This document shows, piece by piece, positions 34,190 to 46,106 of a DNA stretch of 64,000 bases. How positions within the stretch are numbered: the first letter of the stretch is position 1; the number at the start of each line of letters is the position of its first letter. The translations under genes and the position numbers were made by a program. Source of the DNA: Erodium maritimum (Eukaryota > Streptophyta > Magnoliopsida > Geraniales > Geraniaceae); assembly GCA_963921825.1 (NCBI GenBank), contig OY997594.1, forward strand, positions 67,441,675 to 67,505,674, in the 5' to 3' direction. Below the pieces are notes generated by a model that searched no databases, was not told the origin of the DNA, and saw only the letters and a program-made list of their open reading frames with translations.

Positions 34190-35635
34190 AGACAAATTCT
34201 ATATTTAAGGATGAAGCGAATGCAAAAAATACAATAATCTTACATAACTTCCACAAGAAAACGTTTCAATGAAAATTTCTTTCGATGAGTGTCCCCACCA
34301 AGACAAAATTGATGACCAAACCTCCCAAACCCTTTGGAAATAAAGCAATATGTGTGCTCATCTTCAAAATCCCAATTACACATAAGACATATCAATTGTT
34401 GAAGAGGAAAATGTATTCCTCTTCATTCAAGAAAGCATTTTGAAGGAATTGCTTCTATAAAAGCTAACCACCAGAAAGCTACAATCTTATGAGGGAATCC
34501 AGAGTCCAAAGTCGGAGATCCCAATCAAGTATGATAGTGCCTTACCGTGCAAGAAATGAGTAAAAGCCTTTTAACAGAAAGTTCATTCACATCCAACTCT
34601 TATAGTAGCAAATCATCAACATCTCCCAACTAAGCACCATCTAGAGTTGTGCATAAAATTCCCCATTTGTGAGAAGCTCTCCTACTAGGAACCCTACTTA
34701 GATTAAAGTTCCAAACTACATCATCCTAAAGATCAGAGATCAAATTTTATTTTAAATTAGCCAAGAGAAATTCTTGGGAATAACTATCTGAAAGACATAT
34801 CACCCCACCATATATCTTCCAAGAAATGGATTCTAGAACCATTTTCAATTTTCCATTTCAAGACTTTAATGGATATGAACATCTAACATCCTTCATTAAT
34901 GAAAGGATATTATTCATCAAACTTTGATTTCCTGCCTCAGAAAACTTGGACGGATCCCATTCACTCGTGTCCCACCCATATCTTGCACAAATAACCAATT
35001 TTCTGAGAGAATTTTTTCTAATGCAAACCTTTACCACCATTCGGAAAGAAGATAAGTATTCATGAGGGTTAAGATTTTAATTCCCAAACCTCCATCTTTT
35101 TTTAATCTGTAGTCATTAAACCAACTCACTTTGCAAAAGGTTTTTGATAATGATGATCTATGCCAAAAGAATCTTATGTGCCATGATTCCATGGTTTTGA
35201 TCACTTATTTTGGGGCCTTAAGGATGTAGAAATAATAGAGGGGCAAAACTCCAAGAGTTATTTTGATCAATTTTATTCTGTCTCTAAAGGAAAGTAACTT
35301 GGCTTGCCAAAGACCTAGTTTTTTGAACATATCTATAATAGGTTTCTAAGTCTTGAACCTTCTTGGATTAGGCCCTAGGGAGAACACCAAGTAGGACATA
35401 GGAAGACTATTAGAGCAACAATTCAGTATATCCAAGTAAGGAGAGGCCTTCACATCATTTAGATTTGTAAAGATCACAACATATTTTGAGAAATTGACAC
35501 TTATACCAACAACAAGATGAAACATATAGCTCCTAACTCCCTCCAGAGATGCTTTGATGAAAAAGGTTGTGTCATCAGTAAATTTTAAGTGAGAAATGAT
35601 GGGACATGTTGATCCCAAAAGGATACCATGAAACA
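34190..35635 (-). pseudogene. LINE ORF2, RT second half and C-terminal region (3' part of split LINE)
   Basis: On the minus strand, the frame 35648 down to 35346 carries the RT active-site region (HLKFTDDTTFFIKASLEG; the usual motif is FADDT, here FTDD). Further down, 35040-34858 and the following sequence carry the basic and zf-RVT-like parts with many stops. It continues the LINE fragment at 46107-47130; the copia insertion separates them. The direct repeat at 35606-35636 and 46112-46142 comes from this LINE. Confidence 0.7.
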
Positions 35636-36579
35636 TGCGATAATACATATACGGTATAATTACATAAATGCGGAATTAGAATCACTTACCTTTAACCGTT
35701 GCTTTCCTTGGAGAAGAAGCTTTGAAGATCCAAAGTCTTTGATCTTCCAAAGTCTCTCTCAAAGATGATGTATGAGTAACGTAATGAGAAATCTAATTAT
35801 TTGTGGACTTGGGGACCAAAGATATATAAATGATGTTTCATTCTCTAACTTCTCCATCAAAATTTACCAATGAAAAGACATCAATATAATTGTACATATG
35901 GGCAATTGGACCAACCAAGTATTGATCATAAACCTTAGGGTTATTTTTACCTCAATACCCGAACTATGGGTTATTTTCACCTCAATACCCTAACTTTCAT
36001 TTGTGGCACCTTAATACCCTAGAATGCCATTTTGTGTCACTTTAGTAGCCAAGGCCTGACGATGTTAAAATTTGGACGGAAACAGGCGCACGTGTCCCTA
36101 ACGTGCTTACTTACTCGCGCGAAATAACAATAATGCCCTTGCTACCTTGTAAGACCCACTAACACTCAGACACTCACACGACTCTTCATATTACTCTCCT
36201 CTCTACCTCTCACCCTCACACGAACTCAAACACGAAGACGAACACGATGTGAGGATGAAGAAGGCTGGGCACGCGTTTCATCGGAGAAGAAGTTGAAGCT
36301 TGGAGCTGAAATGGGGAAAGTAAGTTATCTGACTTGATTTAGGGTTTTTGATTTTGAAAGTTAAGGTTTCGTTTTTAAGTTTGACCTATATAGGGTTTGA
36401 GTGTTGATGAGTATACTTTCTCTTTTTATTGCGAATCCGTGCAAAAATATGTGTGTGGAACTCGTGGGGGTGGAAAAGCACCACAAAATCCACCTCCAAA
36501 TGTAGACCCAGATGGGAGGCCACACATATGTGCATAGATTCATTTTGGGGGAAATTTTGTAGGGCCTCAGAATAGGTAT

Positions 36580-38672
36580 GGCGGTGGGTCTGTGAGGGTC
36601 TTTGTTGTTTCTGAAGATCAATGTAGCTTTTACAAGTTGACTGTCCTAGTGCTCGAAGCAGAATGTGAGCCCACTAGTACCCTACACTTTAAGGGAAAAA
36701 GGGAAATGTAGTCAGGAATATGGAAACTGATAAGTGTGTAGCTAGATAGTTGAAGAACTATAAAGGCACTAGGGAAGCTCGTAGGTTGTACATAATAGAT
36801 GGTATTCCACCGCTACATGTGGTGTCTCCTAGTGGGGTGATTATAGGAGGCAATGAGGCAACCAAGAATAGTGCAATTGGTTTGCAAGTAATGAAGCCCA
36901 ATGAGAGGCAGAAATTATATGCAGATGAGAATGAATATTTATCGAATGCTGCTCTTGCCCATATGTTAAAACATGGGCACAAGCTAGACAAATTCTGCAT
37001 GTTGGAGGGAAGGAGGATCATTTAGGAGATTCTTGATGACAATGAGGAGCCAGATGAAGGCTCATGGTTCATAGAGCCAGATAAAGGTTCATCAAGTGAT
37101 TTTGGTAAGAAAATTATTAATTTTCTATTTTTCAAGCTCAAATATAGTGTTAAGGAGTATTGAGTTATTGGGTGAGAACTAATGATTTTGTTTGCAGGAG
37201 ATGATGACACAAATGAGGTACTTGCTGACGAAACAGATACTGAGAATGCAGAAGGCACAATTTTGGGTATTAAACTGAAATGTTCATATATTGTGTAGTT
37301 GCATGCATTGTTTTTGGGGTGTTTTAGTTTGTTTATAGCAGTCGTTTGTTTTTTGCTGGACTCATGGCTTCTCTATGAGCCCTGATGGTTTACGGCCTTT
37401 CGAGGTCATCTGAAGGGTTAAATTCGTATTTTTAGAAGTCCAGATATTATTTCCTGTTTTTGATTTCCTTTATTCAAATTAGGGTTTTGGGATTTAGTTT
37501 CCTTATTGTATTAGGAATTTGAGGTATTAGTTTTCTATTTAAGCACTTGTTATCTTTCATTGTAATGAAGACTTTTATGAAATAAACACAAAAATGAGTT
37601 TCTACTCAATCTATCTCTTTCGGTATTCTGTTGAATCAACGAATTTGATATCTATCTTGCTCGATACTCTTTGTGAATCAACGAGTTCGATAAAGAACTC
37701 CCCCTTTCGCTCCGCACTCTGCATCACCAAGAGTATGTTAGACCTATGTGAGTTCATTAAGGTTAAGATAATGAAACTTTTCTACAAGAGGAGCCACAAA
37801 TTTGATGGGTTAAGGGGGTAACCTCACACCTTATGTAGCTACCATCTTAGAGGAGAACAAAATCAAGTCAACAGACTGTGAAGCTATACATAGTGAGGAC
37901 CTACTATTTGAGGTGAAGGAAAAAGATAGGAACTATTCAGTTGATATAATTGAGGAGAGGTGTTCATAGTAGGGCTTGGGGTTTAATTGGGATACCTTGT
38001 AGACATGCAATTGCTGGATTTTTAGTTGTTAGGCTTGAACCAGAAGAATATGTTTCCAGTTATTACCATGTCAAGACCTACAAAACCACTTACTCACACT
38101 TTGTGCAACATGTACCTAGCAAGGATGACTGGCCAATTATACCACACTACCCTAAGGTTTTACCTCCTATTGTGCACATCCCACTTGGTAGACCTAGGAC
38201 AAGGAGAGTGAAATCCAAGGCAAATGAGCTAATTGCCAAGGCTAAAGGGAAGTCTAAAAGGATAAAATGTTCAGTGTGTGGTCAATCTGGTCATAACTCC
38301 AAGACATGTTCCACCAAGGACCATGGGGAGAGCACGGTTAAAAGGAAGGAAAGAAAAATAAAAGGGTAATGATTAAAGAAGGAAAAGGGCAACAAATCTG
38401 GGTTCACTACGAATGATGAAGAGTTCACAGACCTGATGTGTAAAAGGAATGAGAGAGTGGAAGTCAACTTGAAGAAGAGAAGAAAACATGAGTGCACAAA
38501 AGATGAGATTGAAGCCAAAAGACAAAATACAATTCAACAACTGAGTAAGAGAAGAAAACTTACCCAAGATAGACATGCCACAACATCAACTTTGGGCAGT
38601 CGATCTGGTAGTCATGGAGTTGGCTTAGCTGAATCAGTATTGAACAAAATCAAGAAGAAAACTCAGGTATGA
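36580..38672 (+). pseudogene. MULE transposase (MuDR-like) relic: SWIM and CCHC parts, core missing
   Basis: N-terminal part at about 36590-37085, with the frame 36750-37025 (RRLYIIDGIPPLHVVSPSG) and an acidic tail. After a foreign segment at about 37300-37725 the coding homology resumes (SMLDLCEFIKVKIMKLFYKR). At 37950-38369 are the SWIM motif GIPCRHAIAGF, PIVHIPLGRPRTRR, and a zinc knuckle CSVCGQSGHNSKTC. A basic tail follows at 38436-38672. In MULEs the DDE catalytic core lies between the N-terminal part and the SWIM domain. It is absent here, so the element cannot mobilise itself. Confidence 0.8.
37300..37725 (+). repeat. Unassigned ~0.4-kb segment replacing the MULE transposase core
   Basis: This AT-rich segment has no homology to the surrounding coding sequence. 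It contains a TATA-like tatttaagc (37540), a later aataaacac (37581) and the edges tgttttag and gcatca, which would suit a small solo LTR. I could not find matching flanking duplications, so it may instead mark a deletion with filler. Confidence 0.3.
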
Positions 38673-39606
38673 AACTGCAACTCAAATCACTTTACCTTCT
38701 TGCTTAGCTGATATATGCATCTTGCTGTTGAAATCTCATACTTTTTACATCTTGAACATGTGTAGACCCCTTTTGTGTCTCTCAAAGGGAAAAGATCTGG
38801 GTCAAGAATCACCGAGGATGCCCAGTTTTTCATCCCACAAGGTGGATAGAGGCAAGGATCTGGAGAAAGAGGCAGAGGCATAGAGACAGCTAGAGGAAGA
38901 GGAAGATGATCTTCAACCAAATCCACTTCGACCCAAGGCTCTGTAGCAGCACCTCCACCTTGGAAACCTTAGGGTTTGGTAGTTGTAGATCGATGAGGAC
39001 ATGTGGGAATGTGCACTTTTTTGGACTTTTGGGGTGGTGGATGTGTAATTAATGTCAAAAGGATGGTGTGCACATGTATGATAGGGACAGGGTACCCTTT
39101 TTTTGTAACACTTTTCAGCTTTGGCTTTTGGTTGTTAAACTACCATACTTGAAGATGCAATTTCAAAGTTTCATTTAGGTTTCATTTTGGCCGTATCAAT
39201 TACAGGTTTTGAGTTCCAGTTGTATGAATTACAGGTTCTCAACACATAAACACATGGTTCATGTCAAAAAATTCAAAATTTACATTTCCAGATTAGTACC
39301 CATCCTACCTACACTGTTAATTCATACATTTTAGTGGCTTGGACTTACAGGTTTTCATGCCCATTTGTATGAATTACAAGTTTTCAGCATAAACACATGG
39401 TTCATGTAAAAAAATTGAGAAATCATAGCTTTCAGATTAGTACCCATATCCACTTTCATTCACTTTACCCACTAAACCATGTCCTTAGCAGACCAGTGAA
39501 CACAAACAACATTGAAGATTGAAATAGGAGAATTTATAACTTAATAGGAGAATTTATACTCCTTGGTTCTTCAACACAAACAGCATAATACCCTTCAAAC
39601 TATTTT

Positions 39607-40084
39607 CTACTGCCTAAGAAAATACATAACCAGTCCTATAAGCATAAGCAACACCAAAATTAAATTCTTGGGTATGTCTTTCTTCATATCCACTTCCATC
39701 CTAATCTTCAAGTTGATTTGTTCTTCTCCAAGTGATTTTTTCTTCAAGTTGATTTGTTCTTCTCCATGTGATTTGTTCTTCAAGTTGATTTGTTCTTCTC
39801 CAAGTGATTTTTTCTTCAAGTTGATTTGTTCATAACCAGCCCCAACTTCACGCGGCTCATCATTAATCCAGCATAAAAATTCGCACTTCCATCCATGCTA
39901 TGAACAAAAACAAAAAACTCAAATTAACACTATATCCCCAAAACCCACAAAACCCTAATGTTCACATACATTAAAATCAAATTAAATACTTACCCTGTAA
40001 TTCCCACAACCAGCAAACCTTCATCCTCGAGGTGCCCGTGACTGCTGGAACTCCACAGTAGCAATACAACTCGTCAACCTTCAT
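39607..40084 (-). pseudogene. GRF-zinc-finger-like small protein with coiled coil and C-terminal membrane anchor
   Basis: On the minus strand an ATG at 40084 opens MKVDELYCYCGVPAVTGTS, then CWLWELQ, with a GTAAGT donor near 39993. After a TATAG-type acceptor (about 39897) the sequence continues WKCEFLCWINDEPREVGAGYE, then four copies of a KKSLGEEQINL unit, ending in a hydrophobic anchor (LILVLLMLIGLVMYFL) at 39607. The C-x-C ... C ... C with aromatic residues, helical linker and membrane tail resemble plant GRF zinc-finger proteins often found in MULEs. The splice phase does not join the two parts in frame, so I call it a relic. Confidence 0.5.
39704..39830. repeat. 36-bp tandem repeat inside the MULE
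   Basis: About 3.5 copies of a unit containing cttcaagttgatttgttctt, in step with the reading frame of the minus-strand relic, so that each unit encodes twelve residues. Expansion happened without breaking that frame. Confidence 0.85.
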
Positions 40085-40851
40085 GTTCTTCGGACCAGAC
40101 CTTGTCGCCTTCAATTTCATCGACATCGAACCTCCAACCCCAACCTTCAACTACCTCTTCACGCCACGACCACCCCAAATTTTCTATTCCCTTCCACCTG
40201 CGCGTCGTATTCGATTGTCAGCATTTGGAATCGTGTCTGAGAGGGAGACTGAGCTGAGTCGTGTTCGTGTCTGAGGAGTCGTGAGTCTTAGAAGATAGGG
40301 AAAGCAAGTGAGGGCAATATTGTAATTTCGCGTGAGTAAGTAAGCACGTGAGGGACACGTCCGTCTGGTTACGTCCAAATTCTAACGTCGTCCATCCTTG
40401 GGTACTAAAGTGACACAAAATGGCATTCTAGGGTATTGAGGTGCCACAAATGAAAGTTAGGGTATTGAGGTGACGAAAACCCCATAGTTAGGGTATTGAG
40501 GTTGAAATAACCCTAAAACTTATGATATCAATTTAAAGAATTAATCTAAAATTCTCCCACTTAATCAATATTGATGTACAATGCCCAACTATAAGAAACC
40601 AAATGCATGAATCATGGCGGTATGTACTTTTAATATAAACAAGTAGTACCTTCCATGTATCACAATGCATATGCTTCTCATACATTATGAATAAACCTAA
40701 TGTTCATTCTTGGTCCAAACTTAATCGATGATTTCACGATTAACCAACTTAATCATATACCAAATGTGTACACATTTATAAATAACAATCATCTTTGCAA
40801 CAAGAGTTTCAAAATACAAACATCGTTCTAATAACGAAGAGTTTACATCTG

Positions 40852-43800
40852 GGAAACAAGTCCCATGCTCTTAACATGATCCTCAAATTTCCCTGGTGGC
40901 ATGCCTTTTGTCTGAGGATCCGCTATCATTCAGTCAGTATTGATATCTTAATGATAACCATTTTGTCTTTCACGTGCTCTCTTAAGGCTAAATACTTAAT
41001 GTCGGTATGTTCGTTTTGACTTCCACTTTTGTGGCTCTTAGAACAGTTGAATTATCACAATACAGCTTTAGGGGTCTGCTAATAGAATCCATGATTCTAA
41101 GCTTAGAAATGAAACCCTTAATCCATACATTGTGAGAAGTAGTCTCGAAACAAGACACGAACTTGGCTTCTATGGTAGAAGTAACAGTCAAGGACTGTTT
41201 GACACTTCTCCACGACCCAACTCTAGTTGCCAACATAAAAATGTATCCAGAAGTTGATTTCCATGAATCAACACAACCAGAGAAGTCAGCATCAGAATAT
41301 CCGATCATTTCCAGATTGTTCGTTCGTCTATATACTAGCATGTAATCTCGACCCCCCTCAAGGTATCACAATACCTTCTTTGCAGCTTTCCAATTCCCAA
41401 TGCCTGGATTACTTTGATATCTCCATGTTATATCCACAATGCATGCAACATCAGGTTTTGTGCCGATTTGTGCACACATCAGCCTGCCAACAGCTGAAGC
41501 ATATGGAATATTCCTCATTTTTTCCCGTTCCATGTCATTTTTCGAACATTGGTTTAAGCTGAATTTATCGCATTTTACAATAGGAGCTACATTGGGTGAA
41601 CAATCAGTCATATGAAAATTTTCCAAAATTTTGTTGATGTATGTCTCTTGAGACATACCCAGAGTACTGGCTACTCTATCGCGATACATCTTTATCCCAA
41701 TAACGTAAGATGCATCACCTAAATCTTTTATATCAAAGTTTTTGGATATAAATTGTTTCACATCAAAAAACATATTATTATCGTTACTAGTAAGCAAGAT
41801 ATCATCTACGTATAATATCAGGAAACAAGTCTTGCTCCCAATAACCTTCTGGTATATACAATTGTCCATAACTTTTCTTCAAAACCGAATGAAGAAATAT
41901 CGTCATGAAACTTCAAATACCATTGACGTGAGGCTTGTTTCAAACAATAGATTGATCTTTAAAGCTTATAAACTAAATGCTCACCATTCCTAGAGGTGAA
42001 TCCTTCCGGAAACTAAATGTTTCATGAACACCTCGTCCTCTAGTTCTCCGTTCAAAATGCCATTTTTACGTCCATTTGTTGCAATTCCAAATAAAAATAT
42101 GAAACTAATGACATGATTACCCGAAGCGAATATTTCTTTGATATAGGAGAGAAAGTCTCCTTGTAATCGATTCCTTCCTTTGATTGAACCATTTGGCAAC
42201 TAGTCTGGCCTTATATCTCTCGATGTTACCTGATGAGTCTTTCTTGGTTTTAAAGACACATTTACATCCAATGGCTTTCGCCCCTTTAGGTAACTCAACA
42301 AGATCTCAAACTTTATTCGATGCCATCAAATTCATTTCATCATTCATAGCATCATAACATTGACTCAATTCATTTCAATTTATAGCTTGTGAAAACGTCT
42401 CAGGATCACTTTCGGCTCCGACATTAAAGTCTGATTCTTGCATATACACATAATATTTCCCATGGATTGTTGATTTCCTTATTCTAGTAGATCTCCTTAA
42501 TGTTGCATGAACATTTTCCTAAGGATCAGGATGACCAACTAGTTGTTCATTGACCAAAGATTCTTCCTAAACAACTTGATATACTAGATCATTATTAACA
42601 TGTGGAAGTTGTTGTTCAATCTTAATTTGAGGTTGATTTCTAACGACAACGATTTGATCTACTGATGTAGGAGGTTGCTCAATAATAGTCTCAGAATATG
42701 AGCTCTGCAACCAACTCCTCCCACTGATTAAATCATTTTCAAGAAACTTAGCATTTCTTGATTCCACAATCCTGGTGATATGAGATTGCAGTTTCTTTTC
42801 TTGTGGGTTGTAAATCCTCACTACAGACGGGCATCCCCAAACGTGTACATGGAGAAAACTCGGTTTCCAACCCTTGAATAATTCAAAAAGTTTCTTTAAA
42901 ACAGACTTGGTTGGAACACGGTTTAATATGTACACATTCGTCTTAAGTGCGTTAGTCCACAAGAATAATGGGAGATTCGCATTACTACGCATACTCCTCA
43001 CCATCTCCATTAAGGTCCAGTTTCTTTTTTCAGCTGCACCATTCTCACTAAGAGATCCTGGATTGGTGTACTGAGCAACTATTCCATGCTCCCGAAGAAA
43101 CTTAGCGAATAGACCCGGTGTTTGACCACCTTCGGTGTATCCACGATAGTACTCTCCTCCTCTATCACTCTTGACAATCTTGATTTGCTTCTCACATTGA
43201 TTTTCAACTTCTGTTTTGAAAATATTAAACACATCCAACGCTTCACTTTTGTGGTGAAACATATAGATATACATATATCGTGAGAAGTCATCAATAAAGG
43301 AGACGAAGTATTTCAGACCATTTTTCACATCCATGTCGGGATAGCAAATAACTGTATGGATGATTTCAAGTAATTTGGATCTTTTATGTACACCCTTTTT
43401 GGATATCTTGGTTTGCTTTTCCTTTATGCAATCCACACAACCTCAAAATCAGCGAAGTCTAGAGTATCAAGTACTCCATCCTTTACCAATCATTTGATTT
43501 TATCCTTGGAGATATGTCCTAATCTCCGATGCCACAACATTGAAGATTCCTCATTTTCAACGCATTATTTTGTGCCTATTTCAATATAAATAACCGAGTT
43601 AGTGGTGTTACTTTGCACATTCTTCATAAATACACCATTGCACAAAATGCCATTTCCCACAACATCAAATTTATTAAATAAATTTATTAATGTGTCACGG
43701 AAATCAAATGCATAGCCAAAAGGCAATATTCTAGATATAGATATCACATTCCTGGGAAATCCAGGCACATGGAATGTATCATGCAAAGTTAATAAATAAC

Positions 43801-44390
43801 CACTAGATAAAATTATTTGGCACGTTCCAACATATTTAACGGTTGAGCACATTTTTTTTGCCTGAACAAATGCATTGCTCATTTCCCACAGGTGTGTCAT
43901 TTCCTGCATCGATGTTGAAACATGGATTGAAGAACCAGAGTCAATCCATCATGTGTTAACATGAACATCAGCCACATTGGACACGTCCTTAGGATGTCAT
44001 TTTGCCTTTTTCCGGGTTGTAAGTATTACAGTATGACCTTCCTCCACCATCAATCAGATTTCCTCTTGAACACACATAGTCATGAGTTCATTCATAGACC
44101 ATTTATCCCTATGTGTGTTGTAAGATATTTTGAAAGGACCGAATTGATGAGGAAGGGTGTTCAAAATGTAATGCACCAAGAAGGTGACAAACATCTCGAC
44201 TTCCAATGTTTTTAATTTTGTCGTAATGTCCCTCATTTCTCATGGTGTGCTCGCGCACACCATTGAGACTTGTGAGCTTAACAGAGGAAAACTGTCCGAT
44301 GAGGGTACTGGCTAAGGATTTATCCGAAGTCTGTAATTTTTCATCAATCGTTGCGAGAAGCGAACGAGCATTTCCATACTTCTCCACCAA
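40852..44390 (-). pseudogene. Copia gag-pol polyprotein, fragmented
   Basis: Gag remnants lie at 44390-44054. The pre-integrase block is at 43909-43565 (LTLHDTFHVPGFPRNVISIS). Integrase is at 43436-42567, with HTVICYPDMD (the first catalytic Asp is replaced by Val), KSDRGGEYY and NGAAEKRN. RT with the YVDD motif (LILYVDDILLTSND) is at 41869-41366. RNase H is at 41341-40988 (GYSDADFSGCVDSWKSTSGY). The tail reads KYLALREHVKDK and IADPQTKGMPPGKFEDH at about 40990-40860. Stops and frameshifts separate all parts. Confidence 0.9.
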
Positions 44391-44953
44391 TCCCCTTATG
44401 AATATAGAACATATCTATCAACGTACAACTTGCATGTGGGATAAAGTCATACGCAAACAGAACATTGCAGATACACATAAGTACCCTCTCTTTCTAGATG
44501 GAGTAGTTTCCCCTATTCATCATGGGAACCTCTACTTTGAGGTCATTATTATTCAAAGAGTTCGATGCTGCAAACATCACATGCACAATATAGAAAGTAT
44601 AAACATAAATGATACCAACTATCATGCTTTACAAAACATAAGCATACAAAATGTATCCATTGACATACAACTTGTATGTGGGCTAAAGTCATATGCAAAT
44701 AGAACACTCATACAAAAATGAATCTATCGGCGTACAAATTGCATGTGGACTAAAGTCAAACGCAAATAGAATATTCATGCATAGCAACCAATAAAACTAT
44801 CAAAATCATGTTCCTTTTCCTAATCTCTATGGGTAGATTAGGAAATATAAGTTTGATATTTTATTCTGATCAATTATATAGAGTTTTATAGAATATCATG
44901 TGGGATCGATTATATCAAACTTTGATATAATTAATCACAAACTTAATGTTTAT

Positions 44954-44957
<4 letters not shown>

Positions 44958-45014
<57 letters not shown>
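44958..45014. repeat. (AT)n microsatellite, about 28 units
   Basis: Uninterrupted alternating A and T over 57 bp within the leader of the copia element. Confidence 0.95.
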
Positions 45015-45017
<3 letters not shown>

Positions 45018-45187
45018 TTTTAATTTAAAGATGATGTGATTTATATTTAAACAAACAATATACTCAAACATAAATCAAAGATGGATAATTAAACACCAAA
45101 TACATAGCATTTTTTCGGCTGAAAAATCAGCTCCACACTTTTATTGAAATACTATTTTTTTTCAAAGATCTAATTTAATCAAAATAC

Positions 45188-45250
45188 ACTTAGCTTAATG
45201 GTAAAGCACTCCTCTGAGCTTGATAATGCCCATGTTTGAATCCCATTACC
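45188..45250 (+). repeat. tRNA-derived SINE-like segment 1
   Basis: Contains tagcttaatgg, a full match to the pol III box A pattern, and about 35 bp later gtttgaatcc, a box B with one mismatch. It lacks a foldable tRNA 3' acceptor half and CCA context, so it is more likely a SINE head than a tRNA gene. Confidence 0.45.
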
Positions 45251-45375
45251 TTTAAAGGCATCAATTTATTAAAATTCAGAGACGGCCCAGAAGTCAAGCC
45301 CAAAATTGGCCTGCAGTATGTCCATGACCCAAAAGAATTTGGTCATATATATTGACAATCTATGAACACAAGAAG

Positions 45376-45450
45376 GAAAGCATAGCCCATCGGCAAGGCC
45401 TTTGCCGAGTCAGCCCAGGGTTCGAATCCCAATGGCTTCATTTTTTTTAA
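45376..45450 (+). repeat. tRNA-derived SINE-like segment 2
   Basis: Contains tagcccatcgg (box A with one mismatch) and ggttcgaatccc (perfect box B) 36 bp apart, then a T-run. It is similar in layout to the segment 190 bp to the left, so the two may be one composite or two related insertions. Confidence 0.5.
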
Positions 45451-45728
45451 TAAGCCGAAACATCAAAACGATGTCGTTGTTGGCGTCCCTAACCTCCAGC
45501 CGGAATCTGAAAACGGGTCACGCGACCCGAAGCAACCCAGAACGGGTTTGCTTGTATCTTTCGAACCAGACCTCCATTTTTCGCCCATAATATATCAAAA
45601 TGATCGTATCGAAAGTACCCATTGATTTATGAACTCAGAAACATTAAAGAAGCATATATTTGGGCACAACAAGCACAAATCTGAGAGGAAACAAAATCAC
45701 TCAATATGGAAGGCAGAGATATAGACAT

Positions 45729-45740
45729 GCTCTGATACCA
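45729..45740 (-). other. Primer-binding site (tRNA-iMet) of the copia element
   Basis: The minus strand reads TGGTATCAGAGC, the standard plant retrotransposon primer site complementary to the initiator methionine tRNA 3' end. It lies 18 bp beyond the last LTR base that is shared with the 3' LTR, which is a wider gap than normal. Confidence 0.85.
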
Positions 45741-45758
45741 ACTATAAGTACTTCAACA

Positions 45759-46106
45759 TGTGATCATACATACACGGTATAATCACATAAATGCGGAATT
45801 AGGATCACTTACCTTTAACCATAGCTTTCCTGGGAGAAGAAGCTTTGAAGATCCAAAGTCTTTGATCTTCCAAATCCTCCCACTATTTTATTTCTCTCAC
45901 AAAGAGGGTGTATGAGTAACTTAATGAGAAATCTGATTATTTGTGGACTTGAGGACCAAAGATATATAAATGATGTTTCATTCTCTAACCTCTCCATCAA
46001 AAGTTACCCATGAACATGCATCAATATAACTGTACATATTGGCAATTGGACCAACCAAATATTGATCATAAACCTTATGATATCAATTTAGAGAATTATT
46101 CTAACA
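45759..46106 (-). repeat. Copia 5' LTR
   Basis: About 348 bp, starting TGTTAGAATAATTC (minus strand, from 46106) and ending near ATCACA at 45759. It is clearly homologous to the 3' LTR, with scattered substitutions and some small indels (for example a cccactattttatt segment present only here), indicating an old insertion. Confidence 0.85.

Larger units (their letters stand above)
35929..40522. mobile_element. Mutator-like element (MULE) with ~200-bp TIRs
   Basis: The element is 35938-40513 (4576 bp). The flanking 9-bp duplication is taaacctta (35929-35937) and taaaactta (40514-40522), one mismatch. The TIRs (35938 to about 36136, and about 40312 to 40513) begin GGGTTATTT and share most of 200 bp, including three units of the form CAATACCCTAACTTT. 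Inside are a transposase relic on the plus strand and a GRF-zinc-finger-like gene relic on the minus strand. It sits in the copia 3' LTR, so it is younger than the copia element. Confidence 0.92.
35636..40551 (-). repeat. Copia 3' LTR, interrupted by a MULE
   Basis: The LTR sequence occurs at 35636-35937 and 40514-40551, with the MULE and its 9-bp duplication between. Removing the insert gives about 331 bp. Compared with the 5' LTR, its first dinucleotide has decayed (TT instead of TG). Confidence 0.85.
44391..45728 (-). other. Copia leader region with tRNA-like inserts and a microsatellite
   Basis: The stretch between gag and the primer site is long and non-coding. It holds an (AT)n run (44958-45014) and two tRNA-like segments (about 45190 and 45378), all listed separately. 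No gene is visible. Confidence 0.5.
35636..46106 (-). mobile_element. Ty1/copia LTR retrotransposon, nested and decayed
   Basis: The element runs on the minus strand. The 5' LTR is at 45759-46106 and the 3' LTR at 35636-40551, the latter split by a 4.58-kb MULE. Downstream of the 5' LTR lies a primer-binding site for initiator methionine tRNA. Gag-pol pieces occur in copia order gag, pre-integrase, integrase, RT and RNase H, followed by a polypurine tract AAGTGGGAGAAT next to the 3' LTR. It inserted into an older LINE of the same orientation. Flanks show a 31-bp rather than a 5-bp duplication. Confidence 0.9.

Noticed and set aside
45188-45450. Functional tRNA genes
   Set aside because: Box A and B are present but no full cloverleaf with paired acceptor stem can be drawn, so SINE-like is the better call.
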